A stretch of DNA of 57,483 bases, from positions 1 through 57,483 of the forward strand of contig JAUWBD010000005.1 in NCBI GenBank assembly GCA_030605125.1. Reading direction: 5' to 3'. Source of the stretch: Verrucomicrobiota bacterium. Its GTDB lineage: Bacteria > Verrucomicrobiota > Verrucomicrobiia > Opitutales > Opitutaceae. Positions 1-8,612 of this stretch are shown one piece after another; the first letter of the stretch is position 1, and every line of letters begins with the position of its first letter. The translations under genes and the position numbers were made by a program. The notes beneath the pieces are model-generated. The model was not told the origin of the DNA. It saw only the letters and a program-made list of their open reading frames with translations, and made no database searches.

Positions 1-1
1 C

Positions 2-1102
2 GAGAACAGCGCGGTCGAGCTCACCCTCGCCACGCGCCAGGCCGACCGCGCCCGCCTGCGCGCCGACGCCTTTGGCGCGCTCGAGACCGCCCTCGCCGTC
101 ATGGCCGAGATCAAGGCCATCGACGAGACGCTGCACGCCCCGGCCCAAGGCTGGGGCGATCCCTACGCCTACCTCGGGCAGGGGCCGCGCGAGGGGCTCG
201 AGGTCGCCTTCACCTTCACCGACGAGAGCGGCAAACTCTCGCTGCCCACGCTGAGCTTCGACGACATGGTCGAGCTGGCCCAGGTGCTCGGCCTCGGCGA
301 ACACGACGCGCGCCGTTTCTCCGACGGGCTTTTCGCGTGGACGCGCGCCGACCACTCGCCGCAGGAGATGGAGGCCGAGGCCTCGCGCTACGAACGCGAC
401 ACCATCCCGCACGAACCGCCCAAGCGTTCCCTGCGCTCTTGGGATGAGCTTCGCGCGGTGCGCGTGGCGCGGGACTACGTTTACGACGAGCAGGGTGGGC
501 TCACGCCTTTCGGGCAGGCTCTGCGCGAGAACCTTTCCCTCTACCGTTTCAACGGGACCAACGTGAACGCGCTCGCGCCCATGATCGGCATCCTGCGCGG
601 CTGGGACCCCTCGCAGGTCAACTCCATCGCCGCCTACCAGGCCGGCGGCGCGGCCCGCGTGGCCGGCGCGCCCCCCTGGTTTCGCGGCGCCGACGACCTT
701 CGCTCCGTGCTCGGCGCCAACGCCGACGTGCGCGGACTCGATGCCACGGCCAAGCTCGTGCTCGTCGAGGTCTCGGTGCGCGAAGGCGCGGCCACGATGC
801 GCCTGTCGGCGCTCGTGGGGCTCGACAGCTCCGTCGCCTTGCCGGCCGTGGCCGAGGGCCCGGGCGGCTCCCCGAATCCCGCCCCGGGCCAGACTCCGGC
901 GCCGGGTGGGGCGGCCGACGCCGGAGGCCCGGTCGGGCGCCGGGGGCAGGGCGGCGCGCGAGGCGCGGGTGGCGCGGGCGGCGAAACCTCCCGCGGCGCG
1001 GCGACGTCGGAGGAAAGATTGAATTACCCGTTTCGCATCCTTCAAGTGGTCGAGAACGCCGGGCCCGCGCCCGTCGTCCCGACCGCCGACGAGGCCGGTT
1101 GA
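2..1102 (+). CDS. gspK: Type II secretion GspK-like protein (5' partial)
   Basis: The frame is open from the window edge, so the N-terminal prepilin segment is missing. The visible part starts with an Ala/Arg-rich helix typical of the stretch after a minor pseudopilin N-helix. The middle carries a helix-hairpin-helix-like stretch around FNGTNVNALAPMIGILRGWD, as in GspK, the minor pseudopilin that caps the type II secretion pseudopilus tip. The last 60 or so residues are Gly/Ala/Pro-rich and low complexity. GspL- and GspM-like genes follow directly, which supports the assignment. GspK is inferred from motif and context. Confidence 0.75.
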   Translation, partial: ENSAVELTLATRQADRARLRADAFGALETALAVMAEIKAIDETLHAPAQGWGDPYAYLGQGPREGLEVAFTFTDESGKLSLPTLSFDDMVELAQVLGLGEHDARRFSDGLFAWTRADHSPQEMEAEASRYERDTIPHEPPKRSLRSWDELRAVRVARDYVYDEQGGLTPFGQALRENLSLYRFNGTNVNALAPMIGILRGWDPSQVNSIAAYQAGGAARVAGAPPWFRGADDLRSVLGANADVRGLDATAKLVLVEVSVREGAATMRLSALVGLDSSVALPAVAEGPGGSPNPAPGQTPAPGGAADAGGPVGRRGQGGARGAGGAGGETSRGAATSEERLNYPFRILQVVENAGPAPVVPTADEAG

Positions 1103-1111
1103 TTTTTCCAG

Positions 1112-2254
1112 ATGCTTTCCGCCCTTTCCCGCCACCTGCCCGCCCTTCCGCCGCCTCCGCCGCTCCTCCTGGCGCGAGGCGACGCCTTCTTCGTTCGCCG
1201 TGTGCCCTTGGCCGCGGGCGAGCCGATCGAGCCGCAGGCGCGGCTGGCCATCGAGGGCCTGGCGCCCTTCCCGCCCGAGCAGCTCTACTTCGGCCACCTC
1301 GCCTCGGCGGACGGCACGGCCGCGCTCGTCTTCGCCGCCTTTCGCCGCCGCTTCTCGGCCGAGGAGACCGAGGGCTGGGATGGCGCCGCGCTGGTCGCCC
1401 CCGAGTTTGCGCCCCTGCTCGCCGCCCGTCCGGGCGCGGGCGGCCATGCCGAGGACGGCGCGGTGCTGCACGTCGGCGACAGCCGGGTGACCGCGCTCGC
1501 GTGGCGGGCCGGGCTCGAGATGCCGGTCGCCGTGGTGGTGCGCGCCGGCGGCGCGGAGATCGCGCAGTCGGTTTTGAACGAGCTCTGGGAACGCGCCGAG
1601 CTGCCGGCCGGCGCGCAGCTGCGGCGGCTCGAGGGCGCGCCGGGCTTCGCGGCGGCCCACGACGGCGCGATCACCGCCACCGTGGGCGGCGAGGCGCTCG
1701 GCCCCTGGCCCGACGAATGGGTGCGCACCGGCGACGTGCGCGATCCGGATTTTCTCGCCGAGCGGCGGCGCGCCGACGTGCGCGATCGCTGGCTCTGGCG
1801 CGGCCTGCTCGGCGCGGTGGCGGTGCTCGTGCTGGCCGCCACGCTCGATCTCGGCGCCGGCGTGCTCGGCGCCCTCACGCGCGGCCGCGAGGCGCGCATC
1901 GCCGCGCAGGCCCCGACCGTGCGCCAGACCGAGACGGCCCAGGCGCTGGCCAACCGCATCGCCGAGCTCAGCGAAAAACGCCTCATGCCCTTCGAGATGA
2001 TGTCGATCATCAACCCCGCGCGGCCGGACTCGGTCGTGTTTCAACGCGCGATCACCCGCGGCCTGCTCCGCCTCGAGGTCGAGGCGCAGGCGCAAAACGC
2101 CGAGGACGTGGGCCGCTACGCCAACGCCCTCCGCGCCCAGCCCGGCGTGGCCGCGGCGGCCGCGCGCGACGTTCGCGCCCGCGAGGGCGTCACGAGCTTC
2201 GTGCTCGACGTGGAGTTCAAGCCCGAGGCGCTGCGGAACGGAGGTGCGCTATGA
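1112..2254 (+). CDS. gspL: Type II secretion GspL-like inner-membrane protein
   Basis: 380 aa, starting 9 bp after the GspK-like stop. Residues 1-225 form a soluble, probably cytoplasmic region, followed by one strong membrane segment at about 229-257 (LLGAVAVLVLAATLDLGAGV) and a C-terminal periplasmic region with a short helical linker and a ferredoxin-like end. That layout fits GspL, the inner-membrane platform protein linking the GspE ATPase to the pseudopilus. The sequence is divergent, so the call leans on layout and on position between GspK- and GspM-like genes. Its stop overlaps the next start (ATGA). Confidence 0.65.
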   Translation: MLSALSRHLPALPPPPPLLLARGDAFFVRRVPLAAGEPIEPQARLAIEGLAPFPPEQLYFGHLASADGTAALVFAAFRRRFSAEETEGWDGAALVAPEFAPLLAARPGAGGHAEDGAVLHVGDSRVTALAWRAGLEMPVAVVVRAGGAEIAQSVLNELWERAELPAGAQLRRLEGAPGFAAAHDGAITATVGGEALGPWPDEWVRTGDVRDPDFLAERRRADVRDRWLWRGLLGAVAVLVLAATLDLGAGVLGALTRGREARIAAQAPTVRQTETAQALANRIAELSEKRLMPFEMMSIINPARPDSVVFQRAITRGLLRLEVEAQAQNAEDVGRYANALRAQPGVAAAAARDVRAREGVTSFVLDVEFKPEALRNGGAL

Positions 2255-2793
2255 ACGCCCTGCGCATCTGGTTCGTTTCGCGTCTGCTGCGCGAGAAGGT
2301 GCTCGTGCTCGCGCTGGTGTTGATCGGCGCGCTCATCTGGCTCTCCTCGGCCTCCGATCGGCTGCGGATAAATTTGCGCGGCTTCCGCTCGGCCGAGGCG
2401 GCGCTGGCGACGCAGCAGCTCTGGTTGAACAACCAGCCCGCGATCGAGGAGGCGGCGGCCGCCGCGGTGCGCAACCTCGACCCGGCGCGCACCTACGACG
2501 CCACCTTCCTCGTCGCCGAGATCATGGGCATCGCCAGCCGCTCCGGCCTCGCGGTCAACACCGAGCCCCCGCGCACCCAGCGCTCCTCGCAGTTTGCCGT
2601 GCACACGGTGCAGGTGACGTCGCGGCGCGCCGAGCTCGGTTCGCTCCTGCGCTTCTACCAGGAACTCGCCTCGAAGGCGCCCTACCTCGGGCTCGAGCAG
2701 ATTTCGCTGCAAGGCGACCGCAGCGCGCCCGGCATGATCAACGCCACGCTCCAGGTGGTCTCGGTCGAGCTGGTGCGCGAAGGCGCGCGCTGA
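2251..2793 (+). CDS. gspM: Type II secretion GspM-like protein
   Basis: 180 aa. The ATG at 2251 overlaps the stop of the GspL-like gene, implying translational coupling. One N-terminal membrane anchor (about residues 17-35, VLVLALVLIGALIWLSSA) is followed by a helical linker and an alpha/beta periplasmic domain ending in strand-like segments. This is the GspM/PilO layout; GspM partners GspL in the secretion platform. It closes the visible operon, since the next element is a palindromic repeat right after the stop. Confidence 0.65.
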   Translation: MNALRIWFVSRLLREKVLVLALVLIGALIWLSSASDRLRINLRGFRSAEAALATQQLWLNNQPAIEEAAAAAVRNLDPARTYDATFLVAEIMGIASRSGLAVNTEPPRTQRSSQFAVHTVQVTSRRAELGSLLRFYQELASKAPYLGLEQISLQGDRSAPGMINATLQVVSVELVREGAR

Positions 2794-2857
2794 GCCGCAG
2801 GCGCTTTGGAGTGCGAAGCCTCGGCTTCGCTTTTGACGGCGAGCCTCGGCTCGCCGC
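2794..2857. repeat. Two-hairpin palindromic repeat, copy 1
   Basis: Begins at the base after the gspM-like stop. It contains GGAGTGC, then the hairpin GCGAAGCCTCGGCTTCGC, the spacer TTTTGAC and the hairpin GGCGAGCCTCGGCTCGCC. Seven related copies occur in the window in both orientations. It may also act as a transcription terminator here, but there is no clean T-run. Confidence 0.85.
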
Positions 2858-2920
2858 TCGCTCGCTCCACCGCGGCGCGGAGCGCGTTGACCTGAAACCG
2901 CGGCGGGAGAGACTGCGGCG

Positions 2921-3382
2921 ATGAAACTCCGCGCCGCCTCCTTGCTCGCCGCCTGCGCCCTTTTGTCCGCCTGCCAAAGCGGGCCTCGCCCTGCCGGCGC
3001 TCCCGGCCCGTCCGCGTCCGCCGTCGCGTCGGCGTCGGCGTCCGCCGCCTGGCTGCGCACCGAGCTCTACTTCGGCATCGCGCCGGCCGAGGCGGAGGGG
3101 CTCGGCCTTTCGGCGGCGGAAGGCACGTGGCGGAGCTTTTTGGACGAGGAGGTGACGCCGCGCTTCCCGGATGGCTTCACGGTGTTCGAGGCCTACGGCC
3201 AATGGCGTGCCGATGCGGCGAGCGAGATCGAGCGCGAGCGCAGCCGCGTGCTCGTGATCCTGCATCCCGACACCGCCGCGATCCGGGCTGCGCTGGAAGC
3301 GATCCGCGCCGCCTATCGCGAGCGCACGGGGGCGCAAAGCGTGCTCGCGGTCGAGATCCCGGTGCCCGCGCCCCGATTTTGA
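2921..3382 (+). CDS. DUF3574 family lipoprotein
   Basis: 153 aa. The N-terminus is a lipoprotein signal with lipobox LLSAC (cysteine at about residue 18), followed by a short Ala/Ser-rich linker. The body matches the DUF3574 pattern: TELYFG, then a segment around FLDEEVTPRFPDGFTVFEAYGQW, then a strand with VLVILHP. Function of the family is unknown. The start is supported by the purine-rich GGGAGAG about 10 bp upstream. It is separated from the T2SS genes by a repeat, so it is probably a separate unit. Confidence 0.75.
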   Translation: MKLRAASLLAACALLSACQSGPRPAGAPGPSASAVASASASAAWLRTELYFGIAPAEAEGLGLSAAEGTWRSFLDEEVTPRFPDGFTVFEAYGQWRADAASEIERERSRVLVILHPDTAAIRAALEAIRAAYRERTGAQSVLAVEIPVPAPRF

Positions 3383-3465
3383 GGCGGCGCCGGGCGGTGG
3401 TTTTACCGGGTTTTGGCTCCGGTTAAGTTGCGGGCGGGAGGCTCGGAAGGTTTGCTAAAGGCGCC

Positions 3466-3906
3466 ATGAAAACTCCCGTGCACACCACCCGTTGTCAGAT
3501 CGCTTCGTTGCGCTTTTGGGCGCTCGCGCTCGCCCTTGGTTTGATGCCCTCCGTGGCCAGCGCGGCGAAGCCGGAAGGCGCCGGCCGCCCCGCCGCCGCC
3601 GAGCAGGCCCGCGCAGACGCCGAGGCCAAGTCCGCCAAGGCGCGTGCCGAAGCCGAGGCCAAGGCGGCCGAGGCGAAGGCCAAGGCCGAGGCGAACAAAA
3701 AGGACGCCGAAGCCGCGGCCGCGAAGGCCGAGAAAGAGGCGAAAGGCCAGGCCAAGCAGGCGGAGAAAAAGGCCGAGCAGGAGCGCAAGGAGCTCGGCAA
3801 GGGCTCCGAGCAAGGCCAGGCCAAGCGCGCCGAAAACAGCCGCAAGTGGTGGAAGTTCTGGGGCAAGGACGAGCCCGCCCCGGCCCCCGCGCCCGTGACG
3901 CAGTGA
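3466..3906 (+). CDS. Secreted Ala/Lys/Glu-rich coiled-coil protein
   Basis: 146 aa. A cleavable signal peptide ends near VASA (about residues 31-34). Residues 45-125 are almost entirely A, K, E, R and Q with a regular heptad-like spacing, so a long single helix or coiled coil is expected. The C-terminus has WWKFWG followed by a Pro/Ala tail. No family is recognised. It resembles low-complexity periplasmic helical proteins, which are easily over-called by similarity. A shared terminator hairpin follows about 80 bp downstream. Confidence 0.6.
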   Translation: MKTPVHTTRCQIASLRFWALALALGLMPSVASAAKPEGAGRPAAAEQARADAEAKSAKARAEAEAKAAEAKAKAEANKKDAEAAAAKAEKEAKGQAKQAEKKAEQERKELGKGSEQGQAKRAENSRKWWKFWGKDEPAPAPAPVTQ

Positions 3907-3921
3907 GGCTGCGCTCGGAGG

Positions 3922-3976
3922 GGCGGGCCGCCGAGGCGGCTCGTCGAAAGCGGAGGCGAGGCTCCGCACTCCAAAC
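3922..3976. repeat. Two-hairpin palindromic repeat, copy 2 (reverse orientation)
   Basis: Reverse-oriented copy: GCCGCCGAGGCGGC, spacer TCGTCGAAA, then GCGGAGGCGAGGCTCCGC and CACTCCAAA. The stem bases differ from copy 1 but still largely pair. Confidence 0.75.
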
Positions 3977-3984
3977 GCCAAACG

Positions 3985-4018
3985 AAACAACCCGGCCCTT
4001 TCGGGGGCCGGGTTGTTT
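3985..4018. terminator. Bidirectional intrinsic terminator
   Basis: A 14-bp perfect stem AAACAACCCGGCCC / GGGCCGGGTTGTTT with a 6-base loop (TTTCGG). It has A/T-rich ends on both sides, so it can work in both directions. It lies between the convergent coiled-coil gene (plus) and tatA (minus). Confidence 0.9.
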
Positions 4019-4043
4019 CATGACAGGGAGGAGCACAGCGGGC

Positions 4044-4283
4044 TCAGCTCTGCTCGGGTTTGGCCGGTTCCGCGGGTTTGGCGGCGACCTTTGAGTCGGT
4101 GGTGGGCTTCACCTCGGCCTCGATTTCGTTGGTGGCCTTCTTGAATTCGCTCACGGACTTTCCGAGGCCTTTGGCTAGTTCGGGCAGCTTCTTCGCGCCG
4201 AAGAGCAGGAGCACGATGAAGAGGATGATGACGATCTCGGTGGTGCCGATGAAAGCCAGGACGGGTGCGGGAAACGCGGTCAT
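4044..4283 (-). CDS. tatA: Twin-arginine translocase subunit TatA/TatE-like
   Basis: 79 aa starting at ATG 4283. A short N-terminal membrane helix (about residues 10-24, [15 protein letters not shown]) is followed by the [16 protein letters not shown] hinge and amphipathic helix, then an acidic, Ala/Lys/Pro-rich tail. This is the classic TatA layout: TatA oligomers form the pore that exports folded twin-arginine substrates. The frame is open further upstream, but that extension runs over the tRNA gene and has no family match, so the short start is preferred. TatB/TatC are not in the window. Confidence 0.92.
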   Translation of the reverse strand: MTAFPAPVLAFIGTTEIVIILFIVLLLFGAKKLPELAKGLGKSVSEFKKATNEIEAEVKPTTDSKVAAKPAEPAKPEQS

Positions 4284-4399
4284 GATGGGAAACGCTGTTT
4301 TTTTACCGAAGGGGAGTAAAGGGGGAAAGGGACGGCGCGTCTCGGTCGTCGGGCTTGACCGCCACGCCGCGCTCGTTGAGCGTCTGCGCACGTTTCGCC

Positions 4400-4473
4400 G
4401 CGGCCGTAGTTTAGTGGTAAAACTCCACTCTTCCAAAGTGGTCTCGAGGGTTCGATTCCCTCCGGCCGCACCA
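4400..4473 (+). tRNA. tRNA-Gly (anticodon TCC)
   Basis: The 7-bp acceptor stem GCGGCCG pairs with CGGCCGC (4463-4469). The anticodon stem-loop is CCACT-CTTCCAA-AGTGG with anticodon TCC, and the T arm contains GGTTCGATTCC. Discriminator A and an encoded CCA end (4471-4473) are present. It sits between tatA and the regulator gene, on the opposite strand to tatA. Confidence 0.96.
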
Positions 4474-4664
4474 CTTTTTCCCCTTCCGCTCCGAGCTTGG
4501 CCGCGAAAATCGCCAAGTCGGCCAACAACCAGAAAGCGTATCCTTTGGCTCTCGCTGGCCAAACTTGTCGAGACGCTTGGGATGATCGGGCAGCGGTGAT
4601 CCGGACGGTTTTCCACTGCGGATAACGCTGATGGTCTAAGATGATAAGTCTTTCTATATAAGCT

Positions 4665-4689
4665 AAATGGCCAATTGGCGATTCCATTT
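4665..4689. promoter_or_regulatory. Dyad-symmetric site upstream of the GbsR-like gene
   Basis: AAATGG and CCATTT form inverted arms 13 bases apart, with an inner palindrome GCCAATTGGC at 4670-4679. A TATATA stretch lies just upstream (4655-4660). This is a plausible operator for the regulator about 100 bp downstream, but the assignment is inference only. Confidence 0.3.
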
Positions 4690-4786
4690 GTCGGCCCGTT
4701 GACGGCGGCTTTGGGCGACAAGATAAATGGCCATGATTGCTCATTTAGTTCAAATTCTCTTGAACTTTGTGAAGGAGGACGGCTTC

Positions 4787-5356
4787 ATGGTTGCTTTACA
4801 CCCTGTGGAAAGAATCCCGGCCATCTCTGATAGCGTTCCTCCCATGGTTTCCACTGCGGACCGCGAGGATTGGGCGGTTTTGGATGAGTGTGAGCGGGGT
4901 GTGATCGAGCTGTTTGTCTCGGTGGCCGATGTGCTCGGATTTCCTCGGTCCTTGGGCGAGATCTATGGTTTGGCCTATATTTCGCCGTTGCCGATTCATC
5001 TCGCCGAGGTGTGTGGGCGTTTGAGCCTGAGCAAGGGTTCCGCGAGCCAAGGCCTGCGCACTTTGCGCGATCTAGGTGCGCTCAAGCCGGTGTATGTTCC
5101 GGGGGATCGCCGCGATTATTTCGAGCCGGAGATCAAGATCCGGGTGCTGTTGTATCAATTGCTTTCCGAGCGCCTCCGCCCGCACCTCGACCGCAGCGCC
5201 GGAGCCTTGGAGGAGCTGGATGAATCCGCGCGTCGTTGCTCTCCGGCTCTCGCGCCGGAAACCGCAAAATTTCGCCGCGAGCGCGTCGAGCTGCTCGGCG
5301 CCTGGCGCAAGCGCGTCTCCACCGTCCTGCCGATTGTGCAGAGGATCCTGAAGTGA
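4787..5356 (+). CDS. GbsR/MarR-like transcriptional regulator
   Basis: 189 aa from ATG 4787, chosen because GAAGGAGG sits 8 bp upstream; an ATG at 4727 in the same frame has no such site. The central part is a winged helix-turn-helix: a recognition-helix-like stretch around VCGRLSLSKGSASQGLRTLRDLG (about residues 76-98) followed by a wing with YVPGDRRDYFEP. The C-terminal half is helical, as in dimerising GbsR/MarR-type proteins. It is the last gene before the polysaccharide locus and reads in the same direction, so control of that locus is a reasonable guess. Confidence 0.75.
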   Translation: MVALHPVERIPAISDSVPPMVSTADREDWAVLDECERGVIELFVSVADVLGFPRSLGEIYGLAYISPLPIHLAEVCGRLSLSKGSASQGLRTLRDLGALKPVYVPGDRRDYFEPEIKIRVLLYQLLSERLRPHLDRSAGALEELDESARRCSPALAPETAKFRRERVELLGAWRKRVSTVLPIVQRILK

Positions 5357-5682
5357 CCGTTCTCCGATCGTTATTAACCACAGATTAAACAGATAGACGC
5401 AGATAATTTCAGGCCTCGATCGCTTTACCGCCAAGATCGCGGAGATGCGCGAAGCAACAACTCCCCATCCACCGTAAACATCGATCCTCCACCGCTGCCT
5501 TTATATGCGATTTTCCGTGAAAACTGTGCTCAAATTTTCCGGAGGATTGGCAACAAAAGCACAAATGGCGCAAACGGTCTCTACCACAGAAATACACAGA
5601 TTACCTAAAATCGCCCGCATGTATCAAACCGCGATGCAGCTACGGTTACGCCCTCCTTCACTCCCTCCGGCTAAACCATTCT
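5357..5682. other. Intergenic region before the polysaccharide locus
   Basis: Holds fragments of the 'taaccacagat...cagat' repeat type (about 5378-5408 and 5583-5606) and no convincing gene. A short open frame at 5505-5693 has no coding character. The promoter of the locus is expected here, but no clear -35/-10 pair was found. Confidence 0.5.
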
Positions 5683-6915
5683 TTGCTGTCTGACCCAACG
5701 CTGTCGTTTAAAACCGTGTCCCGCGCTCTCCTCGCTTCTATTGGCGTCCGCGCTTGGTCTCACACCTGCGCCTTTCTCGGTGAGCGGGAGCTTTCGCGCG
5801 TGGAGCCGGGGTTGGGTTTACCGTATGGTCCGGACCTCAAGGTCGCGCTGGTCAAGCAGACCACTTACAGCGATCTCTACACCGATCCCCACGCCGCTGA
5901 CGTAAGCTCCCTTCTTCGATCCAGTTGGCACCGCACGGGGCCTATCGGTCTCTTCACGGAATTCACCGGACGCTTCATCATCGTCCATACTGAAAGTGAT
6001 CCGGAGTGTCGGGTTTGGGAAGAGAAGAAAGCATACTGGAGAGGAAATCCTAAGCGCGAAGCCGATGATCGGGCACGTCACGCAGCTCAAGAGCGTGTCG
6101 CTGTCACGGCAGACTCTGTGGATTGGTCGGAGTTCGACGTGGTGATCGCGATAGAGAATGCGGTCCCGGCGCGGATCACCCGTAGCCACCCGGGAGTTCT
6201 CTGGGCCACGCTATTGGAGCACCACCGCATGCGCGATTATTCGCGCTACGTGCAAGCGCCACCGTTGGGCTACGATTTGTTTCTCAATCTCCGCTACGGC
6301 CCCAACCCGCGCTCTTGGGGGCGCCGCCTGCACGTAGTGGACTGGCCCTACAACTACACCCGCCCAGGCGTGCTTCCAAAGATATTTGGTCGGCCCTCCA
6401 CGCGGTCTGCATCCTCATCGGAGCCTTTTTCGGTGTTGGTTGAGGACAACCAGGACGAGCACCTCGCCCAGACTTTGCGTTCCGGCGGTATTCGCGTCAT
6501 GGAGGGGCGTAAGGCGACCTTGGGCGAATACTTGGAAACGCTTCTTGCCGCTGATGCGCTCGTTTTTCCCGCGCCACGCCGCCCGCTCGGGGGCCTCGCA
6601 ATGATTGACGCGGTGTCCGCCGACCTCGCCTTGGTCGGGGCTCCTAGGATGCTTTGGAATCCCTATCTGCTCGGCCCCAAAGCCTTCGCGACGAGCGCCG
6701 CGGCCGCCTGCGCTGCCGTTCTCGGGCTCGCCGCTAATCCGGAACTGAGGCTCGCTCTGCTCGAGGAGCAGCGTCGCCGCTTGGACTGGTTTGTTGGCCG
6801 GCGTCCTTGGTTGCAGATCCAGGCTGCGGCCTCGTGCGTGGCGCGCCCCCTGGCGCTCCACACGAAGGCCCTTCTCTCGCCCTCGGCCGCGGCTTTCTCC
6901 GCAACGACCGCGTGA
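5683..6915 (+). CDS. Putative glycosyltransferase-like protein
   Basis: About 410 aa if it starts at the TTG at 5683; a later GTG (5719) is equally possible and no ribosome site decides. No strong motif was recognised. The C-terminal half alternates strand and helix, with EDNQDEHLAQTLRSGGIRV and an Ala-rich helix end, as in GT-B folds. The N-terminal half mentions a bound object in a way typical of EPS glycosyltransferases but has no diagnostic residues. Function is inferred mainly from being first in a run of glycosyltransferase and methyltransferase genes. Confidence 0.5.
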   Translation: MLSDPTLSFKTVSRALLASIGVRAWSHTCAFLGERELSRVEPGLGLPYGPDLKVALVKQTTYSDLYTDPHAADVSSLLRSSWHRTGPIGLFTEFTGRFIIVHTESDPECRVWEEKKAYWRGNPKREADDRARHAAQERVAVTADSVDWSEFDVVIAIENAVPARITRSHPGVLWATLLEHHRMRDYSRYVQAPPLGYDLFLNLRYGPNPRSWGRRLHVVDWPYNYTRPGVLPKIFGRPSTRSASSSEPFSVLVEDNQDEHLAQTLRSGGIRVMEGRKATLGEYLETLLAADALVFPAPRRPLGGLAMIDAVSADLALVGAPRMLWNPYLLGPKAFATSAAAACAAVLGLAANPELRLALLEEQRRRLDWFVGRRPWLQIQAAASCVARPLALHTKALLSPSAAAFSATTA

Positions 6916-6991
6916 CCGTCCGCGCTTCGCCCTTGTCCTCCCCAAGCCCCTTCGCCCCCGTCTCCTCCCTTCGTCCCTCGCGTTCCTCCCG

Positions 6992-7744
6992 GTGATTCCT
7001 TCCCGCATCCAATTAAGCCGCTTCAAGCACCTTGCCTACGGCCCTCAAGAATGGGCGCGCAACGTGCGCTGGCGCGTGACCGGACGCTGGTCGGCGGCGG
7101 TCGCCGAGTCGCGCGCCTGTGGTTCCGACCAAGAGTTCTGGCGCTTTGCCGAACGCCATTTTCAACCCTGTCAGAAGCCGACCGAGATTCTCGAGTTTCT
7201 CGCTTGGGCTCGGACGGAGGCCCCTCGCGTCGTCGTTGAGATCGGAGTGGCTCGCGGTGGCACGAGCTACCTTCTGATGCAGTGTCTCCCCGCCTTGGAG
7301 CATTACGTCGGGATCGACTTTTTTCCGCGGAACGCGCGGCTTCTTCGCCGACTTGCCCCCCCCCGTCTCCGGATCGACTACGTGCGCGGCCCTTCCTGCT
7401 CGGCCCAAGTTCTCGACCGAGTCCGTCAGCTCCTCTGCGGGCGGCCCATCGACTTGCTCTTTATTGACGGCGACCATGCCTACGCCGCGGTCAAGCGCGA
7501 CTGGGAAACATACCGGCAATGGGTTCGACCGGGAGCTTGGGTCGCGTTTCACGATATCCAGACCCCCGAGTTAACGGCCGACGGCGGCTATGCCAACGGC
7601 TTCGAAGTCGCGGTGCACCGCCTCTGGAACGAAGTGAAATCGCTGGGCGCCACCCGCGAGTTCGTCGCCCGCGACGAGAAGCCGGGCTATGGGATTGGCG
7701 TCTTGCAGATTGACGGTGGGGTCGGAGGAGGGCACGCGACATGA
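6992..7744 (+). CDS. Class I SAM-dependent methyltransferase (CmcI/Methyltransf_24-like)
   Basis: 250 aa from GTG 6992; the open frame runs further upstream into the previous gene, so the exact start is uncertain. The SAM-binding motif VVVEIGVARGGTSYLL is followed by an acidic end-of-strand residue in HYVGIDFF, then LLFIDGDHAYAAVKRDW and VAFHDIQ, the DGDH and HD signature of the small-molecule/sugar methyltransferase and cephalosporin-hydroxylase-like group. It probably methylates a sugar or glycan end. A C9 tract lies inside the gene at 7356-7364. Its stop overlaps the next start (ATGA). Confidence 0.75.
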   Translation: MIPSRIQLSRFKHLAYGPQEWARNVRWRVTGRWSAAVAESRACGSDQEFWRFAERHFQPCQKPTEILEFLAWARTEAPRVVVEIGVARGGTSYLLMQCLPALEHYVGIDFFPRNARLLRRLAPPRLRIDYVRGPSCSAQVLDRVRQLLCGRPIDLLFIDGDHAYAAVKRDWETYRQWVRPGAWVAFHDIQTPELTADGGYANGFEVAVHRLWNEVKSLGATREFVARDEKPGYGIGVLQIDGGVGGGHAT

Positions 7745-8595
7745 AGCCTCGAATCAGCGTTTGCCTCACGCACTACAACCGCCCCGAGAAGCTCGGTGCC
7801 ACGCTTGCCTCGCTCGCCGCGCAAACCCGCGTCCCCGACGAGGTCTTTGTGTGGGACGATTGTTCGCCGAAGGATCCAACTGCGGTGGCGCGCGAATGGC
7901 AGGGCCGCTTTCCCCATTTCGTCTATCACCGCAATGCCACCAACCTCGGGATGCCCGGTAACCTCAACGCGGTGGTGTCGCAGGCCACCGGGGACTTCGT
8001 GGCAAACCTGCACGACGCGGATGTCTTTGCGCCTACTCTTTTGAAGAAATGGGCAGACGCATTGGAGCGGAGCCCGGATGCTGTGCTCGCCTTCTGCCGA
8101 GACTCCCGCTGGGACAACCCTCGCTTCGTGCGAGACTGGACGCCCGAGCCCGGGTCGGTCACTCCCGGGCCTGAATTTTTCCGCCGCTACTACTTGGGCC
8201 GAATCGACTCGATTATCTGGGGCACGGTGATGATGCGTCGCTCGGTTTACCAAAAGCTCCTGCCTTTCGATCCACAATATAAAAACTGGGCCGACGTCGA
8301 TATGTGGATTCGCGCGTGCGGCGAGGGCTCGATCGCATTCGTGCAAGAGAAGCTCATTGAACTCGATCACACGCCGACGGAACTGCGCGTTTTCAGTTTT
8401 CACCAAAAGGCACGCGTATTCGCGATGATATATTCAGGAATCCGAACGATATTGCCCGAGGGGCAAGGAGACTATGCAAGGCAAGTGCAGCGCCGCTGCT
8501 GGAGGCGGCTTTGGTGGAGGTGGACGGCGTCTGCGCTAATCCGTGGAGACATCAAACGACTCCGAGCGGCGTTCGCCGTTAATCTAAACCAATAA
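7741..8595 (+). CDS. Family 2 glycosyltransferase
   Basis: 284 aa, with its ATG overlapping the previous stop. The GT-A entry is clear: ISVCLTHYNRPEKLGATLASLAAQT, then VFVWDDCSPKD for the nucleotide-binding Asp pair, NLGMPGNLNAVVSQATGDFVANLHDADVF with the metal-binding D-A-D motif near residue 95, and later WADVDMWIR as the catalytic-base region. It transfers a sugar from a nucleotide donor to the growing glycan at the cytoplasmic face. The C-terminus is basic and may contact the membrane. Confidence 0.88.
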   Translation: MKPRISVCLTHYNRPEKLGATLASLAAQTRVPDEVFVWDDCSPKDPTAVAREWQGRFPHFVYHRNATNLGMPGNLNAVVSQATGDFVANLHDADVFAPTLLKKWADALERSPDAVLAFCRDSRWDNPRFVRDWTPEPGSVTPGPEFFRRYYLGRIDSIIWGTVMMRRSVYQKLLPFDPQYKNWADVDMWIRACGEGSIAFVQEKLIELDHTPTELRVFSFHQKARVFAMIYSGIRTILPEGQGDYARQVQRRCWRRLWWRWTASALIRGDIKRLRAAFAVNLNQ

Positions 8596-8612
8596 TCGTT
8601 AACATCAGATCC

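Noticed and set aside
1099-2793. One long frame covering the GspL- and GspM-like region
   Set aside because: Most of it is an Arg/Ala-rich shadow of gspL; only its last 180 codons, from ATG 2251, are the real gspM-like gene.
4280-4744. Minus-strand open frame crossing the tRNA-Gly gene
   Set aside because: Its middle reads as the antisense of the tRNA ([13 protein letters not shown]-type peptide), a well-known false protein; the tRNA is well supported.
5505-5693. 62-codon frame before the first polysaccharide gene
   Set aside because: It runs through repeat fragments and overlaps the next gene; no coding character.
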